DNA of 64,000 nt from Anaerostipes hominis (ex Lee et al. 2021) (GCF_002270485.1 NZ_NQOG01000002.1:289298-353297), one strand, 5' to 3'; shown: positions 1 to 8,175, counted from the first letter of the stretch. Numbers and translations are program-made. Notes: generated by a model not told the origin, from the letters alone.

Positions 1-563
1 TTTACCTGATCCATTAAAAACAGAGTATCTCCGCCGTCCTGATACACCGGCTCATAAAGAGAAAGAGGTGTGGCGATGGCATCCAGGGCGAAGAGTACAT
101 CCTCTTTTTTCATTTCGATTTCCTCAGCAATGGCTTCGATGGTAGGCTCTTTGTTGAATTTTTTCGTGAGGGCCTCCTTTGCCGTGATGGCTTTGTAGGC
201 AATATCCCTGAGTGAACGACTGACTCTCATGGAATTATTATCACGCAGGTAACGCCGCACTTCTCCGATGATCATCGGAACCGCATAGGTGGAAAATTTA
301 ACGTTCAGGGAGCGGTCAAAATTGTCGATGGCTTTCATAAGCCCGATACATCCAACTTGAAACAGATCGTCGGCATTCTCATTGCTGCCGGAAAAACGTT
401 GAATGACACTTAAAACTAACCTTAAATTGCCCTTGATGTATTGTTCCCTTGCTTCCTGGTCACCCTGTTCGATCCTTATGAACAGTTCTTCTTTTTCTTC
501 ATTGGTGAGTAAAGGAAGAGAAGCAGTATTGACTCCGCAGATTTCAACTTTATTAAGTGCCAT
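1..563 (-). CDS. sigG: RNA polymerase sporulation sigma factor SigG, 3' end cut by window
   Basis: Forespore-specific sigma-70 family factor that directs late forespore transcription. The visible 187 residues begin MALNKVEICGV, the typical SigG N-terminus. They contain region 2.1-2.4 with GNLRLVLSVIQRF, DDLFQVGCIGL and KFSTYAVPMIIGE, followed by RRYLRDNN and VSRSLRDIAYKA and the start of region 3. ATG at 563 is preceded by GGAGGAATT at good spacing. Region 4 lies outside the window. The gene is divergent from the lipoprotein gene at 725. SigF is the nearest alternative, but the N-terminal EICGVNT segment favours SigG. It marks the organism as an endospore former or a descendant of one. Confidence 0.93.
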   Translation of the reverse strand, partial: MALNKVEICGVNTASLPLLTNEEKEELFIRIEQGDQEAREQYIKGNLRLVLSVIQRFSGSNENADDLFQVGCIGLMKAIDNFDRSLNVKFSTYAVPMIIGEVRRYLRDNNSMRVSRSLRDIAYKAITAKEALTKKFNKEPTIEAIAEEIEMKKEDVLFALDAIATPLSLYEPVYQDGGDTLFLMDQV

Positions 564-660
564 GATAATTCCTCCATTTGTAAATTGTTCTTGCGAACGA
601 TATATTAAAATCATTCACCAATCAAAATGGATTTATACGATGAAAAAATTGCCAGACCGT

Positions 661-689
661 TTGACACCCATATTTACCAATGATATTAT
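661..689 (+). promoter_or_regulatory. Sigma-A promoter of the SBP-AEC pair
   Basis: TTGACA at 661-666, a 17-base spacer ending in TGA (extended -10), and TATTAT at 684-689. The predicted start is near 696, giving a leader of about 29 bases to the ATG at 725. Confidence 0.75.
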
Positions 690-724
690 GATAAGAAGAA
701 AATATAGAAATGAGGAATCATATC

Positions 725-1561
725 ATGAAAAAATTACTGCTAATTTGTATGATGATATGTCTTGTTTTTTGTTTGGGGGGCTGCAATTTTCCCTGGGACA
801 AGGAAAAGACAGAAGATAAAAATGTCAAAAAAGAAAATATAACAGCATCAGAAGTAAAAGATTCCATGAAGGGAAGACAGCTGATTATCGGTGTGTCCGA
901 CGGTATGGCGCCGTTTTCAGTAAGAGATGAAAAAACCAGGGAGATGAAAGGTTTTGACATCGATCTGATAAAGGGGATCAGCCAGTATCTGGGCTTTGAG
1001 TACAAGCTTCGCGTCGCTCCGATGAGGAAGCTTACGGATCTGCTCAGGGAGAAGAAGATCGATCTTGCTATCTCCGGCATTTGTATTACGGACAGCCGCC
1101 AAAAGGAGTTTCAGTTCTCCGATGTCTATTTTGAAAATACATTAAAAGTTATGGTCAATACAGATAAAAATATAACAGACAGAAAAGAACTGGTCGGAAA
1201 AGCCATAGGGGTGGAGGAGGGAACCTCTAACGAAGAATATGCACAGACTAACCTTTCTGAGGAGAATAAGATTAAGGTTTATCCATCCATGGACAAGGTA
1301 TTCAAAGATCTTGAAAAAGGAAAGATCGATGCTACGGTCTATGATGCAACAGGCGTGGATTATTTTATGGCAAATTATAAAGGAGACAAAATCTCCGACC
1401 TCGATGAGAAGCTTAACTCAGCAGAGAGCAACTATGGGATTATGTTCCGGAAGAAAGATCCTTCTATCGGCAAGTTTAATGTGACGCTTCAGGTATTGAA
1501 CACAGAGGGCACCTACCAAAACATTAAGAACGAGTGGATTGGATCGGAAGACGAAGATTAA
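725..1561 (+). CDS. Transporter substrate-binding lipoprotein, family 3 SBP
   Basis: A 278-residue solute-binding protein of the amino-acid type (SBP family 3), predicted to be anchored to the outer face of the membrane. The signal peptide ends in a lipobox LGGC with Cys20. The mature part has the family pattern GFDIDLIKGISQYLGF, then DLAISGICITDSRQKEFQFS and a later VEEGTSNEEYA hinge segment. ATG 725 is chosen because TGAGGA lies 8 bases upstream; an in-frame ATG at 710 would place the lipobox unusually deep. No ABC permease or ATPase is adjacent; the next gene, 11 bases on, is an AEC carrier. The ligand cannot be read from sequence; a polar amino acid is the family default. Confidence 0.85.
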   Translation: MKKLLLICMMICLVFCLGGCNFPWDKEKTEDKNVKKENITASEVKDSMKGRQLIIGVSDGMAPFSVRDEKTREMKGFDIDLIKGISQYLGFEYKLRVAPMRKLTDLLREKKIDLAISGICITDSRQKEFQFSDVYFENTLKVMVNTDKNITDRKELVGKAIGVEEGTSNEEYAQTNLSEENKIKVYPSMDKVFKDLEKGKIDATVYDATGVDYFMANYKGDKISDLDEKLNSAESNYGIMFRKKDPSIGKFNVTLQVLNTEGTYQNIKNEWIGSEDED

Positions 1562-1572
1562 GAGGGAAATTC

Positions 1573-2499
1573 ATGAATATTGTTTCAATTGTATTCGGAC
1601 AGATCGTCATGATGTTTTGTATGATGGCTGTGGGGGCAGCCGCCTATAAGGCGGGCCTCATAACTGAACGGGGAAGCACGGATCTTTCCAATATCACCCT
1701 TTACTTAGTCATTCCATTTGTGGTGCTCACTTCTTTTCAGATTGAGTTTGATGCAGACATATTTCATGGAATTCTGGTTACCTTTGTTTTAGGAATTGCG
1801 GCACATGCGGCAGCGATCGTTTTGTCCTATCTGCTGATCCGAGGAAAGGATAATGATCGGACAGTTCTGGAACGGTTCAGCATTGTGTACCCGAACTGTG
1901 GTTTTATGGGGATACCTCTGGCCCAGGCGGTGCTGGGTCCGAAGGGGGTTATTTACATAACAGCGTTTATTGCCGCACAGAATCTGTTTATCTGGTCCCA
2001 CGGAGCTGCCAGTATGCAGGGGACATTTAACCTGGGATCGGTCAAAGAATTATTCAAAGCACCTGTTATGATCGCAACATTTGCAGGACTTTTCTGTTAC
2101 CTTCTTCAGATTCAATTCCCTGTTCTGGTCTACAATCCACTGAAGGCTATCGCTGATATGAATACACCCCTGGCGATGATCATATCCGGAACTGCCATCG
2201 CGCAGACAAATCTTTTGAAGACACTGACAAGACCCAGGATTTATGTTATGACGGCATTGAGGCTCCTTCTCGTGCCTATGGTCATGTTTTTGATCCTTCT
2301 TTTCGTACCGGTATCCAAGGATCTTAAAATATTGTCGCTGCTTGCCTCATCCGCATCGACTGCGGCGATCACGACCATGTTTGCGGTGAAGTTTAAGAAG
2401 GATGTGGGTTACGCGGCAGAATTATTTGCAGTTTCCACCATCGCAGCGGTTGCCACGCTGCCGTTCATGATCTCCCTCGGAGAAAAATTCTTTTCATAA
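1573..2499 (+). CDS. AEC family (auxin efflux carrier-type) transporter
   Basis: A 308-residue, highly hydrophobic secondary transporter with about ten membrane segments, family AEC (PF03547). Members export or import organic acids such as malate or malonate, and sometimes amino acids. Visible family features are the N-terminal MMAVGAAAYKAGLIT, the mid-protein PNCGFMGIPLAQAVLG segment with conserved NxGFxGxP, and the C-terminal ASSASTAAITTMFA. ATG 1573 follows GAGGG at 1562-1566; upstream in-frame codons overlap the previous gene. It is probably co-transcribed with the upstream lipoprotein and ends before a bidirectional terminator. Substrate unknown. Confidence 0.85.
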   Translation: MNIVSIVFGQIVMMFCMMAVGAAAYKAGLITERGSTDLSNITLYLVIPFVVLTSFQIEFDADIFHGILVTFVLGIAAHAAAIVLSYLLIRGKDNDRTVLERFSIVYPNCGFMGIPLAQAVLGPKGVIYITAFIAAQNLFIWSHGAASMQGTFNLGSVKELFKAPVMIATFAGLFCYLLQIQFPVLVYNPLKAIADMNTPLAMIISGTAIAQTNLLKTLTRPRIYVMTALRLLLVPMVMFLILLFVPVSKDLKILSLLASSASTAAITTMFAVKFKKDVGYAAELFAVSTIAAVATLPFMISLGEKFFS

Positions 2500-2502
2500 A
2501 GG

Positions 2503-2542
2503 ACAAAGTGGGCAAGCCCACACCTCATCTCCCTAACCCCTT
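2503..2542 (-). repeat. Dispersed intergenic repeat, copy 1
   Basis: Read on the minus strand it ends in GGGCTTGCCCACTTTGT, preceded by a G-rich stretch (GGGGTTAGGGAGATGAGG). The same module occurs on the plus strand at 5879-5916, and its core again at 11051-11074. The core GTGGGC/GCCCAC is self-complementary. Confidence 0.6.
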
Positions 2543-2550
2543 AAAATAGA

Positions 2551-2592
2551 AAATCCCATGGTTCATTCTGTCAAAAGAACCATGGGATTTTT
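2551..2592. terminator. Bidirectional intrinsic terminator
   Basis: A 14-bp perfect stem (AAATCCCATGGTTC with GAACCATGGGATTT) and a 12-base loop, with A and T runs on both sides. It lies between the convergent AEC and aminopeptidase genes. Confidence 0.9.
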
Positions 2593-2608
2593 GAATTCGG
2601 CATAAAAA

Positions 2609-4390
2609 TCAGCTGTTTTGGATTTTCAGAAAATGATACAGCCAGCTGGCCTCTTCATCAGTGAGATGAGGAGAGAGACTGTCGAAGACAAGCCGGTGAT
2701 AGGCATAGAGGAGACGGATTTCTTTATCATTGAGCAGCGCCTCATCAACCCCGTCCATATCAATAGGAACCAACGTCAGGTGCTCGAATTCTAAAAAGCT
2801 GCCGTATTCATTCTGCCGCTGCTTTCTGCACAGGAGCATGTTTTCTGTACGGATTCCGTATTTTCCCGGGATATACACTCCCGGCTCATCGGTTGTAACC
2901 ATGCCGGGCACCAGGACTGCATCCAGCTGATTATCTCTGATCTGCCAGCGGAAGGCGTTGGGGCCTTCGTGGACTCCGAGAAAATGTCCGACACCGTGTC
3001 CGGTTCCGCACCGGTAGTCGATTCCTTCTTCCCAGAGGGGGCCTCTGGCCAAGATGTCCAGGCTGCTTCCCCGGCATCCAAGAAGAAATTTGGCATCGGA
3101 AAGGGACAGCATACTTTTTAATACGAGCGTAAAGTTCCGTCTCTCTTCTTCGGAGATATCACCTAAGATAAAAGTGCGGGTGACATCCGTCGTTCCGGTC
3201 AGATACTGGCCGCCCGAGTCGATCAGAAGCATTCCTTCCGGTTCCAGGCAGACATCGGATTCTTCAGTGGAAGAGTAGTGCATCATAGCCGCGTGGTCTT
3301 TGTAGGCGCAGATGGTATCAAAGCTCGGTCCCTGATACAGAGGCAGCTTTCTGCGCTCCTCTTCCAGACGGTCCTGGACGGAACGTTCAGTCATAGGAAC
3401 AGAACCGATGTTTTGCTTCAGCCAAAACATGAACCTGGTCATGGCAATGCCGTCAGACAAGTGACATTCTTTAAGCCCCTTGATCTGTGTCTCATTTTTC
3501 ACCGCTTTCATGCCGGAAGAAGGGTTTTCGCCAAAAATGATCTGGTTTTTTTCGAGTTCCAGGTAAAGCTTGTAGTTTACGGTATCCGGATCTATCAGTA
3601 TGCTTCCCTCCTGTTTTTTTAAGAAAGAATCGATCTGTTCATAAGGCAGAATCGTTATCTTATCCTGTTCCAGACGGCGTCTTACTTCTTCTGAAAGACA
3701 GGTTTCCCTCACAAATAGGCAGCAGCTTTCCTGTGTGATCCATACATAGCTGTAAAACAGAGGCGTGCAGGGCATGTCATTGCCGCGCAGATTGAAGATC
3801 CATGCGATATCCGGCAGAGAGGCGATAAAATGAGCCCTTGCGGAAACTGTCTCCATACAGCTGCGGATTCTTTTGAGCTTCGACGGCACAGATTCCCCGG
3901 CATAAATATCTTCATGGATAAAAATCGGGGATGCTGCGGCATCCGGGCGGCCGGTCCAGAGATCCTCTGCGAGAGTATGATCTGTTTCCAGGACTGCTTT
4001 TTTTGAAGCGGCCAGCCTGGACAGTTTTCTTCCGTAAGCGGTATTGATCATACGGCCGTTTAAGCTGAGGACATCGCCCTCACTGAGATGCTCTGTGAGA
4101 TATTCAAGTATAGTCGGAACGCCGGAAACACCCATCTTCATCAGCTTCATTTGTTCAGGATCGATCTGTGCTTCCGCCTGGGTAAAATATCTCCCATCCG
4201 TCCAGAGCCGGCTTTCGGCCTGCTCTGCCAGGACTGCTCCGGATGATCCGGTAAATCCGGAGATGAATTGGCGGCACTTATAGTGATCGTCCACATATTC
4301 GGACTGATGGGGATCTTCACTGGGAATCAAATAATACGTAAGATTCTTTTCAATCATAGATTTCTGAAGTCTAGCCAGCGGTGTAGTCAT
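2609..4390 (-). CDS. Xaa-Pro aminopeptidase (M24B, aminopeptidase P family)
   Basis: A 593-residue cytosolic metallopeptidase that removes N-terminal residues preceding proline. It has the long three-domain form: two creatinase-like N-terminal domains (about 1-310) and a C-terminal pita-bread domain. Metal-ligand segments are visible: LLIDSGGQYLTGTTDVTRT (two Asp), GTGHGVGHFLGVHEGPN (His), TTDEPGVYIPGKYGIRTEN (Glu) and FLEFEHLT (Glu). Length matches the roughly 590-residue Firmicutes and eukaryotic cytosolic subfamily. ATG 4390 has AGGAGG upstream. It is divergent from pfk and monocistronic, bounded by terminators. Confidence 0.93.
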   Translation of the reverse strand: MTTPLARLQKSMIEKNLTYYLIPSEDPHQSEYVDDHYKCRQFISGFTGSSGAVLAEQAESRLWTDGRYFTQAEAQIDPEQMKLMKMGVSGVPTILEYLTEHLSEGDVLSLNGRMINTAYGRKLSRLAASKKAVLETDHTLAEDLWTGRPDAAASPIFIHEDIYAGESVPSKLKRIRSCMETVSARAHFIASLPDIAWIFNLRGNDMPCTPLFYSYVWITQESCCLFVRETCLSEEVRRRLEQDKITILPYEQIDSFLKKQEGSILIDPDTVNYKLYLELEKNQIIFGENPSSGMKAVKNETQIKGLKECHLSDGIAMTRFMFWLKQNIGSVPMTERSVQDRLEEERRKLPLYQGPSFDTICAYKDHAAMMHYSSTEESDVCLEPEGMLLIDSGGQYLTGTTDVTRTFILGDISEEERRNFTLVLKSMLSLSDAKFLLGCRGSSLDILARGPLWEEGIDYRCGTGHGVGHFLGVHEGPNAFRWQIRDNQLDAVLVPGMVTTDEPGVYIPGKYGIRTENMLLCRKQRQNEYGSFLEFEHLTLVPIDMDGVDEALLNDKEIRLLYAYHRLVFDSLSPHLTDEEASWLYHFLKIQNS

Positions 4391-4412
4391 AATTCAGAAC
4401 CTCCTTTTATTG

Positions 4413-4441
4413 TTGTGGTTTTTATTATAACACGATATAAT
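4413..4441 (+). promoter_or_regulatory. Promoter of pfk
   Basis: TTGTGG at 4413-4418, 17 bases, TATAAT at 4436-4441. A divergent -10 (TATAAT on the minus strand at 4429-4424) lies inside the same segment and could serve the aminopeptidase gene. Confidence 0.55.
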
Positions 4442-4502
4442 AAAAAATAGAATTTTAGAATATGTGCAGAAATTTTGCAGCTGAATGAGGAGGACATTAA
4501 GG

Positions 4503-5723
4503 ATGAAAAACATGCTAGTGGCACAGTCAGGAGGACCGTCGGCGGCGATCAATGCCACCATTACCGGCGTGATCGACGCAGGGCTTGCGAGCAGCCGGGT
4601 AGAACATGTATACGGTGCACTGAATGGGATCAAAGGAGTATTAAACGAGAATTTTGTGATACTGGATGACATATGCAAAAAAACTGAAACAAGAGATCTG
4701 CTGGCCATGACTCCGGCAGCTGCGCTGGGGTCCTGCCGCTGGAAGCTGAAAAATCCGGAAGAAGATAAGAGAGAGTTTGAGGAGATCATCCGGATCTTAA
4801 GGAAAAATAATATCGGATATTTTATTTACACCGGCGGAAACGATTCTATGGATACCGTCTATAAGCTTTCCGTGTACTGTCGGGAACACGGAGTGGATGA
4901 TATCAAGATCATGGGAGCTCCGAAGACCATCGACAACGATCTTGGAGAGACAGACCATTGTCCGGGTTTTGGCTCTGCGGCCAAATTCATTGCCACCGCT
5001 TTTACAGAGATTGCATGCGACTGCTATGTCTATGATATTCCGTCTGTGACGGTTGTGGAAGTCATGGGGCGCAATGCAGGATGGCTGACGGCCAGTGCGG
5101 CCCTCGCAAGAAATGAAGAAAGAAATGTGCCCCAGCTGATCTACCTGTGTGAGAGGGCGTTTGATACGGAACGTTTTGTGAAAGATGTAAAGGAAGCGCT
5201 GGATCGGGAAAATAACATCATCATTGCAGTCAGCGAAGGATTAAAGGATGCCCGGGGAAATTACGTCGGAGAAGAAATGAAGTCCGGGAAAGAAGATGCT
5301 TTTGGACATAAATACCTGTCGGGCATCGGAAAATACCTGGAGCAGGTGATAACGGATAAGATTGGCTGCAAGGTCCGCTCTGTGGAACTCAATATCCTTC
5401 AGCGCTGCGCCGGATACATGCTGAGTGAAACAGACATCATCGAATCCAGAAATCTGGGGGCCTTTGCCGCCGTCAGCGCCATCCGGGGCGAGACCGGCAA
5501 GATGTCCGCTTTAAAACGGATGCCGGGAGATAACTACCAGGTGGAGATCGTACTGGCCGATCTGTCCAAGATTGCAAATGTTGAAAAGACAGTGCCTCTT
5601 GAATGGATTACAGAGGACGGACACGACATCACGGAGGAGCTGGTGGATTATTTAAGACCTCTGATTCAGGGGGAAGTGCGGATTCCGTATAAAGACGGAG
5701 TCCCGGAACATTTCATTCTCTAG
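4503..5723 (+). CDS. 6-phosphofructokinase, probably PPi-dependent (PFK family)
   Basis: A 406-residue glycolytic enzyme converting fructose 6-phosphate to the 1,6-bisphosphate. Family motifs are the N-terminal VAQSGGPSAAINATI, TGGNDS at 110-115, PKTIDND at 140-146 and MGRNAGWL near 188. Lysine in PKTIDND and an acidic or amide residue in place of the glycine of ATP-type GGDGS are hallmarks of PPi-using or PPi-clade enzymes, so the phosphate donor is inferred as PPi. ATG 4503 follows AGGAGG at 4488-4493; an in-frame ATG at 4485 overlaps that ribosome site and is rejected. Monocistronic. Confidence 0.9.
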   Translation: MKNMLVAQSGGPSAAINATITGVIDAGLASSRVEHVYGALNGIKGVLNENFVILDDICKKTETRDLLAMTPAAALGSCRWKLKNPEEDKREFEEIIRILRKNNIGYFIYTGGNDSMDTVYKLSVYCREHGVDDIKIMGAPKTIDNDLGETDHCPGFGSAAKFIATAFTEIACDCYVYDIPSVTVVEVMGRNAGWLTASAALARNEERNVPQLIYLCERAFDTERFVKDVKEALDRENNIIIAVSEGLKDARGNYVGEEMKSGKEDAFGHKYLSGIGKYLEQVITDKIGCKVRSVELNILQRCAGYMLSETDIIESRNLGAFAAVSAIRGETGKMSALKRMPGDNYQVEIVLADLSKIANVEKTVPLEWITEDGHDITEELVDYLRPLIQGEVRIPYKDGVPEHFIL

Positions 5724-5725
5724 GG

Positions 5726-5916
5726 GATTCCGTAGGAATTTCTTATTTCATAGGAAAGTTCTACGACCTTCCCTATGAAATAAAAACGCTCCGCGGGTTG
5801 TGCACAGATGCGTAAGGAAATTATTTGCCTGCGGCAAATTGCATCTGGCACGCAAAGTTTAAAAGCCCCTCAAAGAGTGAGGGGTTGGGGCGTTGAAGTG
5901 GGCCTGCCCACTTTGT
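5726..5916. other. Structured intergenic region with several hairpins
   Basis: The pfk-yihY gap holds successive self-complementary elements. ATTCC-GTA-GGAAT lies at 5727-5739. A 12-bp stem TTATTTCATAGG (5743-5754) pairs with CCTATGAAATAA (5772-5783). A long hairpin pairs GTGC-A-CAGATGC (5800-5811) with GCATCTGGCAC (5841-5851) and encloses ATTTGCC-TGC-GGCAAAT (5823-5839). CCCCTCA/TGAGGGG follows near 5872-5884, and then a copy of the dispersed repeat. No ORF of note. Function unknown: candidate structured RNA or remnant of a short mobile element. Confidence 0.45.
5879..5916 (+). repeat. Dispersed intergenic repeat, copy 2
   Basis: GTGGGCCTGCCCACTTTGT at 5898-5916 preceded by GGGGTTGGGGCGTTGA. 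It matches the minus strand of 2503-2542 and the plus strand of 11051-11074. Confidence 0.6.
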
Positions 5917-5926
5917 TCTAGTAGCG

Positions 5927-5978
5927 AAAAAAGAGGAACTTTTCTGTCAGTGTCCTGGAAGAAAAGTTCCTCTTTTTT
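5927..5978. terminator. Bidirectional intrinsic terminator
   Basis: An 18-bp stem AAAAAAGAGGAACTTTTC with its complement around a 14- to 16-base loop, flanked by A and T runs. It serves pfk and the convergent yihY-type gene. Confidence 0.88.
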
Positions 5979-6792
5979 ATTTGCGGTTTTTCATAATATA
6001 TTGGTTTAGTTCGGCTCCGATGAACAGAATCATCATACAAAAATACAGCCAGAACAGGGTGAGCAGAATACCGGTAAGCCCTCCGTACATAATGCTGAAA
6101 AATTTAAAGTTATCAAAATAGATTGAAAACAGGGAGGATAAAATGATCCATCCCGCTGAGCTGAATATCACTCCCGGCATGACTTGCTTGGCTTTGAAGT
6201 GTTCACTTGGAAGAAAGCGGTACATGATGAAAAATACCAGGAAAAATATAAAAAATGCAATGCCGAAACGGATCAGCAAAAATATAATATGCTGGTTGGA
6301 CAGAAACGGATAAAACTGATACAGCTGGTTCAGCAGTGTGTTTCCGAATAAGAGCACAATAATCCCGATCAGGACAGCTACCGCGATGAACGCAATATAC
6401 ATAGTGGAGATAAACCGGAGCACAAAGTAATTCCGTTTTTCCGGGATCTCGTGGATCGTGTTTAGACCGGTCATCATGGAAAGGATACCTTTTGATGCGG
6501 ACCACAGCAGTGTGATGATCGTGAATGACATGTAGGTTGTCGTGATTTTTCCATATAAAGAATTGATGACGGCAACCAGGCTGACACTGTACTGTTCCGG
6601 CAGATAGTAGTTTACAAGGTCGATCAGGTCTTTCGGCGTCACGGGAACAAAGCGCATCAGGCTCAGCACAACGATCAGGAACGGGAAAAAAGAAAGCACC
6701 GTAAAGAATGCTGCCTGAGCGGAAAAGGCAGTGATATGATCCTTCTGAGCTTTCGCGATCACGGAATTCAGAAGGGCGATTAACTTTAACAT
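5977..6792 (-). CDS. YihY/virulence factor BrkB family membrane protein
   Basis: A 271-residue integral membrane protein of the YihY family (once misassigned as RNase BN). The N-terminal ITAFSAQAAFFTVLSFFPFL motif is characteristic. Six membrane segments follow: about 28-50, 85-105, 125-150, 170-195, 205-225 and 235-260. Molecular function is not established for the family; transport or envelope roles have been proposed. ATG 6792 has GAGAGG upstream. It is convergent to pfk and monocistronic. Confidence 0.88.
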   Translation of the reverse strand: MLKLIALLNSVIAKAQKDHITAFSAQAAFFTVLSFFPFLIVVLSLMRFVPVTPKDLIDLVNYYLPEQYSVSLVAVINSLYGKITTTYMSFTIITLLWSASKGILSMMTGLNTIHEIPEKRNYFVLRFISTMYIAFIAVAVLIGIIVLLFGNTLLNQLYQFYPFLSNQHIIFLLIRFGIAFFIFFLVFFIMYRFLPSEHFKAKQVMPGVIFSSAGWIILSSLFSIYFDNFKFFSIMYGGLTGILLTLFWLYFCMMILFIGAELNQYIMKNRK

Positions 6793-6980
6793 ATAAATAC
6801 CTCTCAGATCATATTAATATAGCAAAATTTTATACAAATAGTTTATATATTCTATCATAAGCGTTTGAAATACTCAAGAAAAAGCTGAACGCCATAGGAA
6901 TACCGGGACAGCAGGAGAGGAAGCTTTGTTTTATATAGAATAAATCTTAAAAATTTATAAACAAATTATAAAGAAAGTGG

Positions 6981-7009
6981 TTGACATAGGGGGCAGGGTT
7001 TGATAAAAT
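6981..7009 (+). promoter_or_regulatory. Sigma-A promoter of the licT-PTS transcript
   Basis: TTGACA at 6981-6986, 17-base spacer ending TGA, TAAAAT at 7004-7009. The predicted start near 7016 lies just upstream of the first RAT, as expected for antitermination control. Confidence 0.82.
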
Positions 7010-7037
7010 TGGAAATAAGTTAAGGAATACGAAAGAA

Positions 7038-7066
7038 GGATTGTTACTGGTAATGCAGGCTAAACC
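7038..7066 (+). promoter_or_regulatory. RAT antiterminator site 1 (LicT/SacT type)
   Basis: A 29-base element beginning GGATTGTTACTGGTAATGCA and ending GGCTAAACC, which fits the ribonucleic antiterminator consensus bound by BglG/LicT proteins. It overlaps the 5' arm of the following terminator. An identical 29-base copy lies at 8007-8035. Confidence 0.88.
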
Positions 7067-7118
7067 AACTTATGAGATTTATACAGATAGATTTCGATAG
7101 GTGTGGTTTATTTTTTTT
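7061..7118 (+). terminator. Leader terminator 1, mutually exclusive with RAT 1
   Basis: TAAACCA at 7061-7067 pairs with TGGTTTA near 7103-7109, followed by a run of T. Termination before the antiterminator gene would make its expression autoregulated. Confidence 0.7.
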
Positions 7119-7152
7119 CTTAACTGAATATTTTACAATACGGAGTGGAACT

Positions 7153-7983
7153 GTGCAAATTACAAGAATTATAAATAATAATATTGTAATTTCAGAAGAT
7201 AACAGCCATCGTGAAGTGGTGCTAATGGGAAGAGGACTGGGCTTTCGGAGACATCCCGGAGATGTGATCGACTCAGATAAAGTCGAGAAGACTTACATAA
7301 TGAAAGACCATGGGATGACACATCGCTTTCAGCAGATGGTAGCAGACATCCCCATAGAACGATTGGAAATATGTAATGAAATTATTCAATATGCAAAAGA
7401 CACTTTGCAAAAGAATATCAATGACAATATTTATATTTCTCTCACAGACCATATTAATTTTGCCATTGAACGGGTAGAGATGGGTGTTCCCTTCCAGAAT
7501 CCCTTTTTATGGGAGATTAAGAAGTTCTACTACCAGGAATATCTGATCGGGCAGGCTGCCATCCGCATGATCGAGCGGAAGCTAAAGGTCACTCTGCCGC
7601 AGGATGAAGCGGCGTTTATCGCACTGCATATTGTCAATGCAGAACTGGATCTGGATATGACGGAGATGGTTTCCATGACCAAGCTTACGCAGAATATCTT
7701 AAAGATTGTTGAGGAGTGTTTTCCTGACCAGATGGATAAAGAATCCGTTTTTTACGAAAGGTTTATCACCCACTTGAAGTTTTTTGCACAGAGGATCTTT
7801 ACGGGCAATGAAGTGGAGAGTGACGACACAGAGTTCCAGGAGATTATCCGAAACAAGTATCAGGAATGTCTTGACTGTGTGGAAAAGATCAGAATTTATA
7901 TAAAGAATACATGCAACCATGATATAACGGATGAGGAAATGATGTATCTCACCGTCCATATCAAGAGAGTGATTACAAGATAA
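7153..7983 (+). CDS. PRD-domain transcription antiterminator, LicT/BglG family
   Basis: RNA-binding antiterminator that stabilises RAT hairpins when its regulatory domains signal sugar availability through PTS phosphorylation. From the GTG start at 7153 (GGAGTGG upstream) the protein has 276 residues: CAT RNA-binding domain about 1-55, PRD1 about 65-170, PRD2 about 172-276. The four phosphorylatable histidines fall at 100 (TDH-INFA), 159 (ALHIVN), 207 (ITHLKF) and 269 (TVHIKR), the numbering known for Bacillus LicT, which supports the GTG start. It sits between two identical RAT sites and so should control itself and the downstream mannose-family PTS. Confidence 0.93.
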   Translation: MQITRIINNNIVISEDNSHREVVLMGRGLGFRRHPGDVIDSDKVEKTYIMKDHGMTHRFQQMVADIPIERLEICNEIIQYAKDTLQKNINDNIYISLTDHINFAIERVEMGVPFQNPFLWEIKKFYYQEYLIGQAAIRMIERKLKVTLPQDEAAFIALHIVNAELDLDMTEMVSMTKLTQNILKIVEECFPDQMDKESVFYERFITHLKFFAQRIFTGNEVESDDTEFQEIIRNKYQECLDCVEKIRIYIKNTCNHDITDEEMMYLTVHIKRVITR

Positions 7984-8006
7984 AAGTTCATATTGATTTA
8001 GAATAA

Positions 8007-8035
8007 GGATTGTTACTGGTAATGCAGGCTAAACC
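8007..8035 (+). promoter_or_regulatory. RAT antiterminator site 2
   Basis: Identical in all 29 bases to the site at 7038-7066. It lies 24 bases after the antiterminator stop codon; no good promoter fits in that gap, so the PTS genes are probably reached by read-through from the promoter at 6981. Confidence 0.88.
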
Positions 8036-8131
8036 TGATTCAAACCGAAGGATTTTTGAATTCATATGTTTTGCAAAATTTGTTGAGCTGTGTGGATTGA
8101 AAAGATCCGGTGTTTGAGTCAGGTTTTTTTA
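8031..8131 (+). terminator. Leader terminator 2 upstream of the mannose-family PTS
   Basis: AAACCTGATTCAAACC at 8031-8046 pairs with GGTGTTTGAGTCAGGTTT at 8109-8126, followed by T residues. Its 5' arm overlaps RAT 2, giving a classic terminator-antiterminator switch with an unusually large loop. Confidence 0.78.
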
Positions 8132-8150
8132 TTTCATTAATGTTTCACGT

Positions 8151-8175
8151 AAAATCACCCCCAGCGGGGGATTTT
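8151..8175 (+). other. Compact GC-rich hairpin in the PTS leader
   Basis: AAAATCACCCCC and GGGGGATTTT enclose a three-base AGC loop with one unpaired A. It lies 80 bases before the EIIAB start. It lacks a proper T run; a second pausing or termination element or an mRNA processing or stability element are possibilities. Confidence 0.45.

Noticed and set aside
587..598. GTTC-N4-GAAC palindrome upstream of sigG as a LexA box
   Set aside because: The half-sites are in the opposite orientation to CGAAC-N4-GTTCG, and sigG is not an expected SOS gene.
403..819. Plus-strand open frame of 138 codons across the sigG start and the promoter region
   Set aside because: Antisense to sigG, runs through the SBP promoter and lipoprotein start, with no ribosome site or recognisable protein features.
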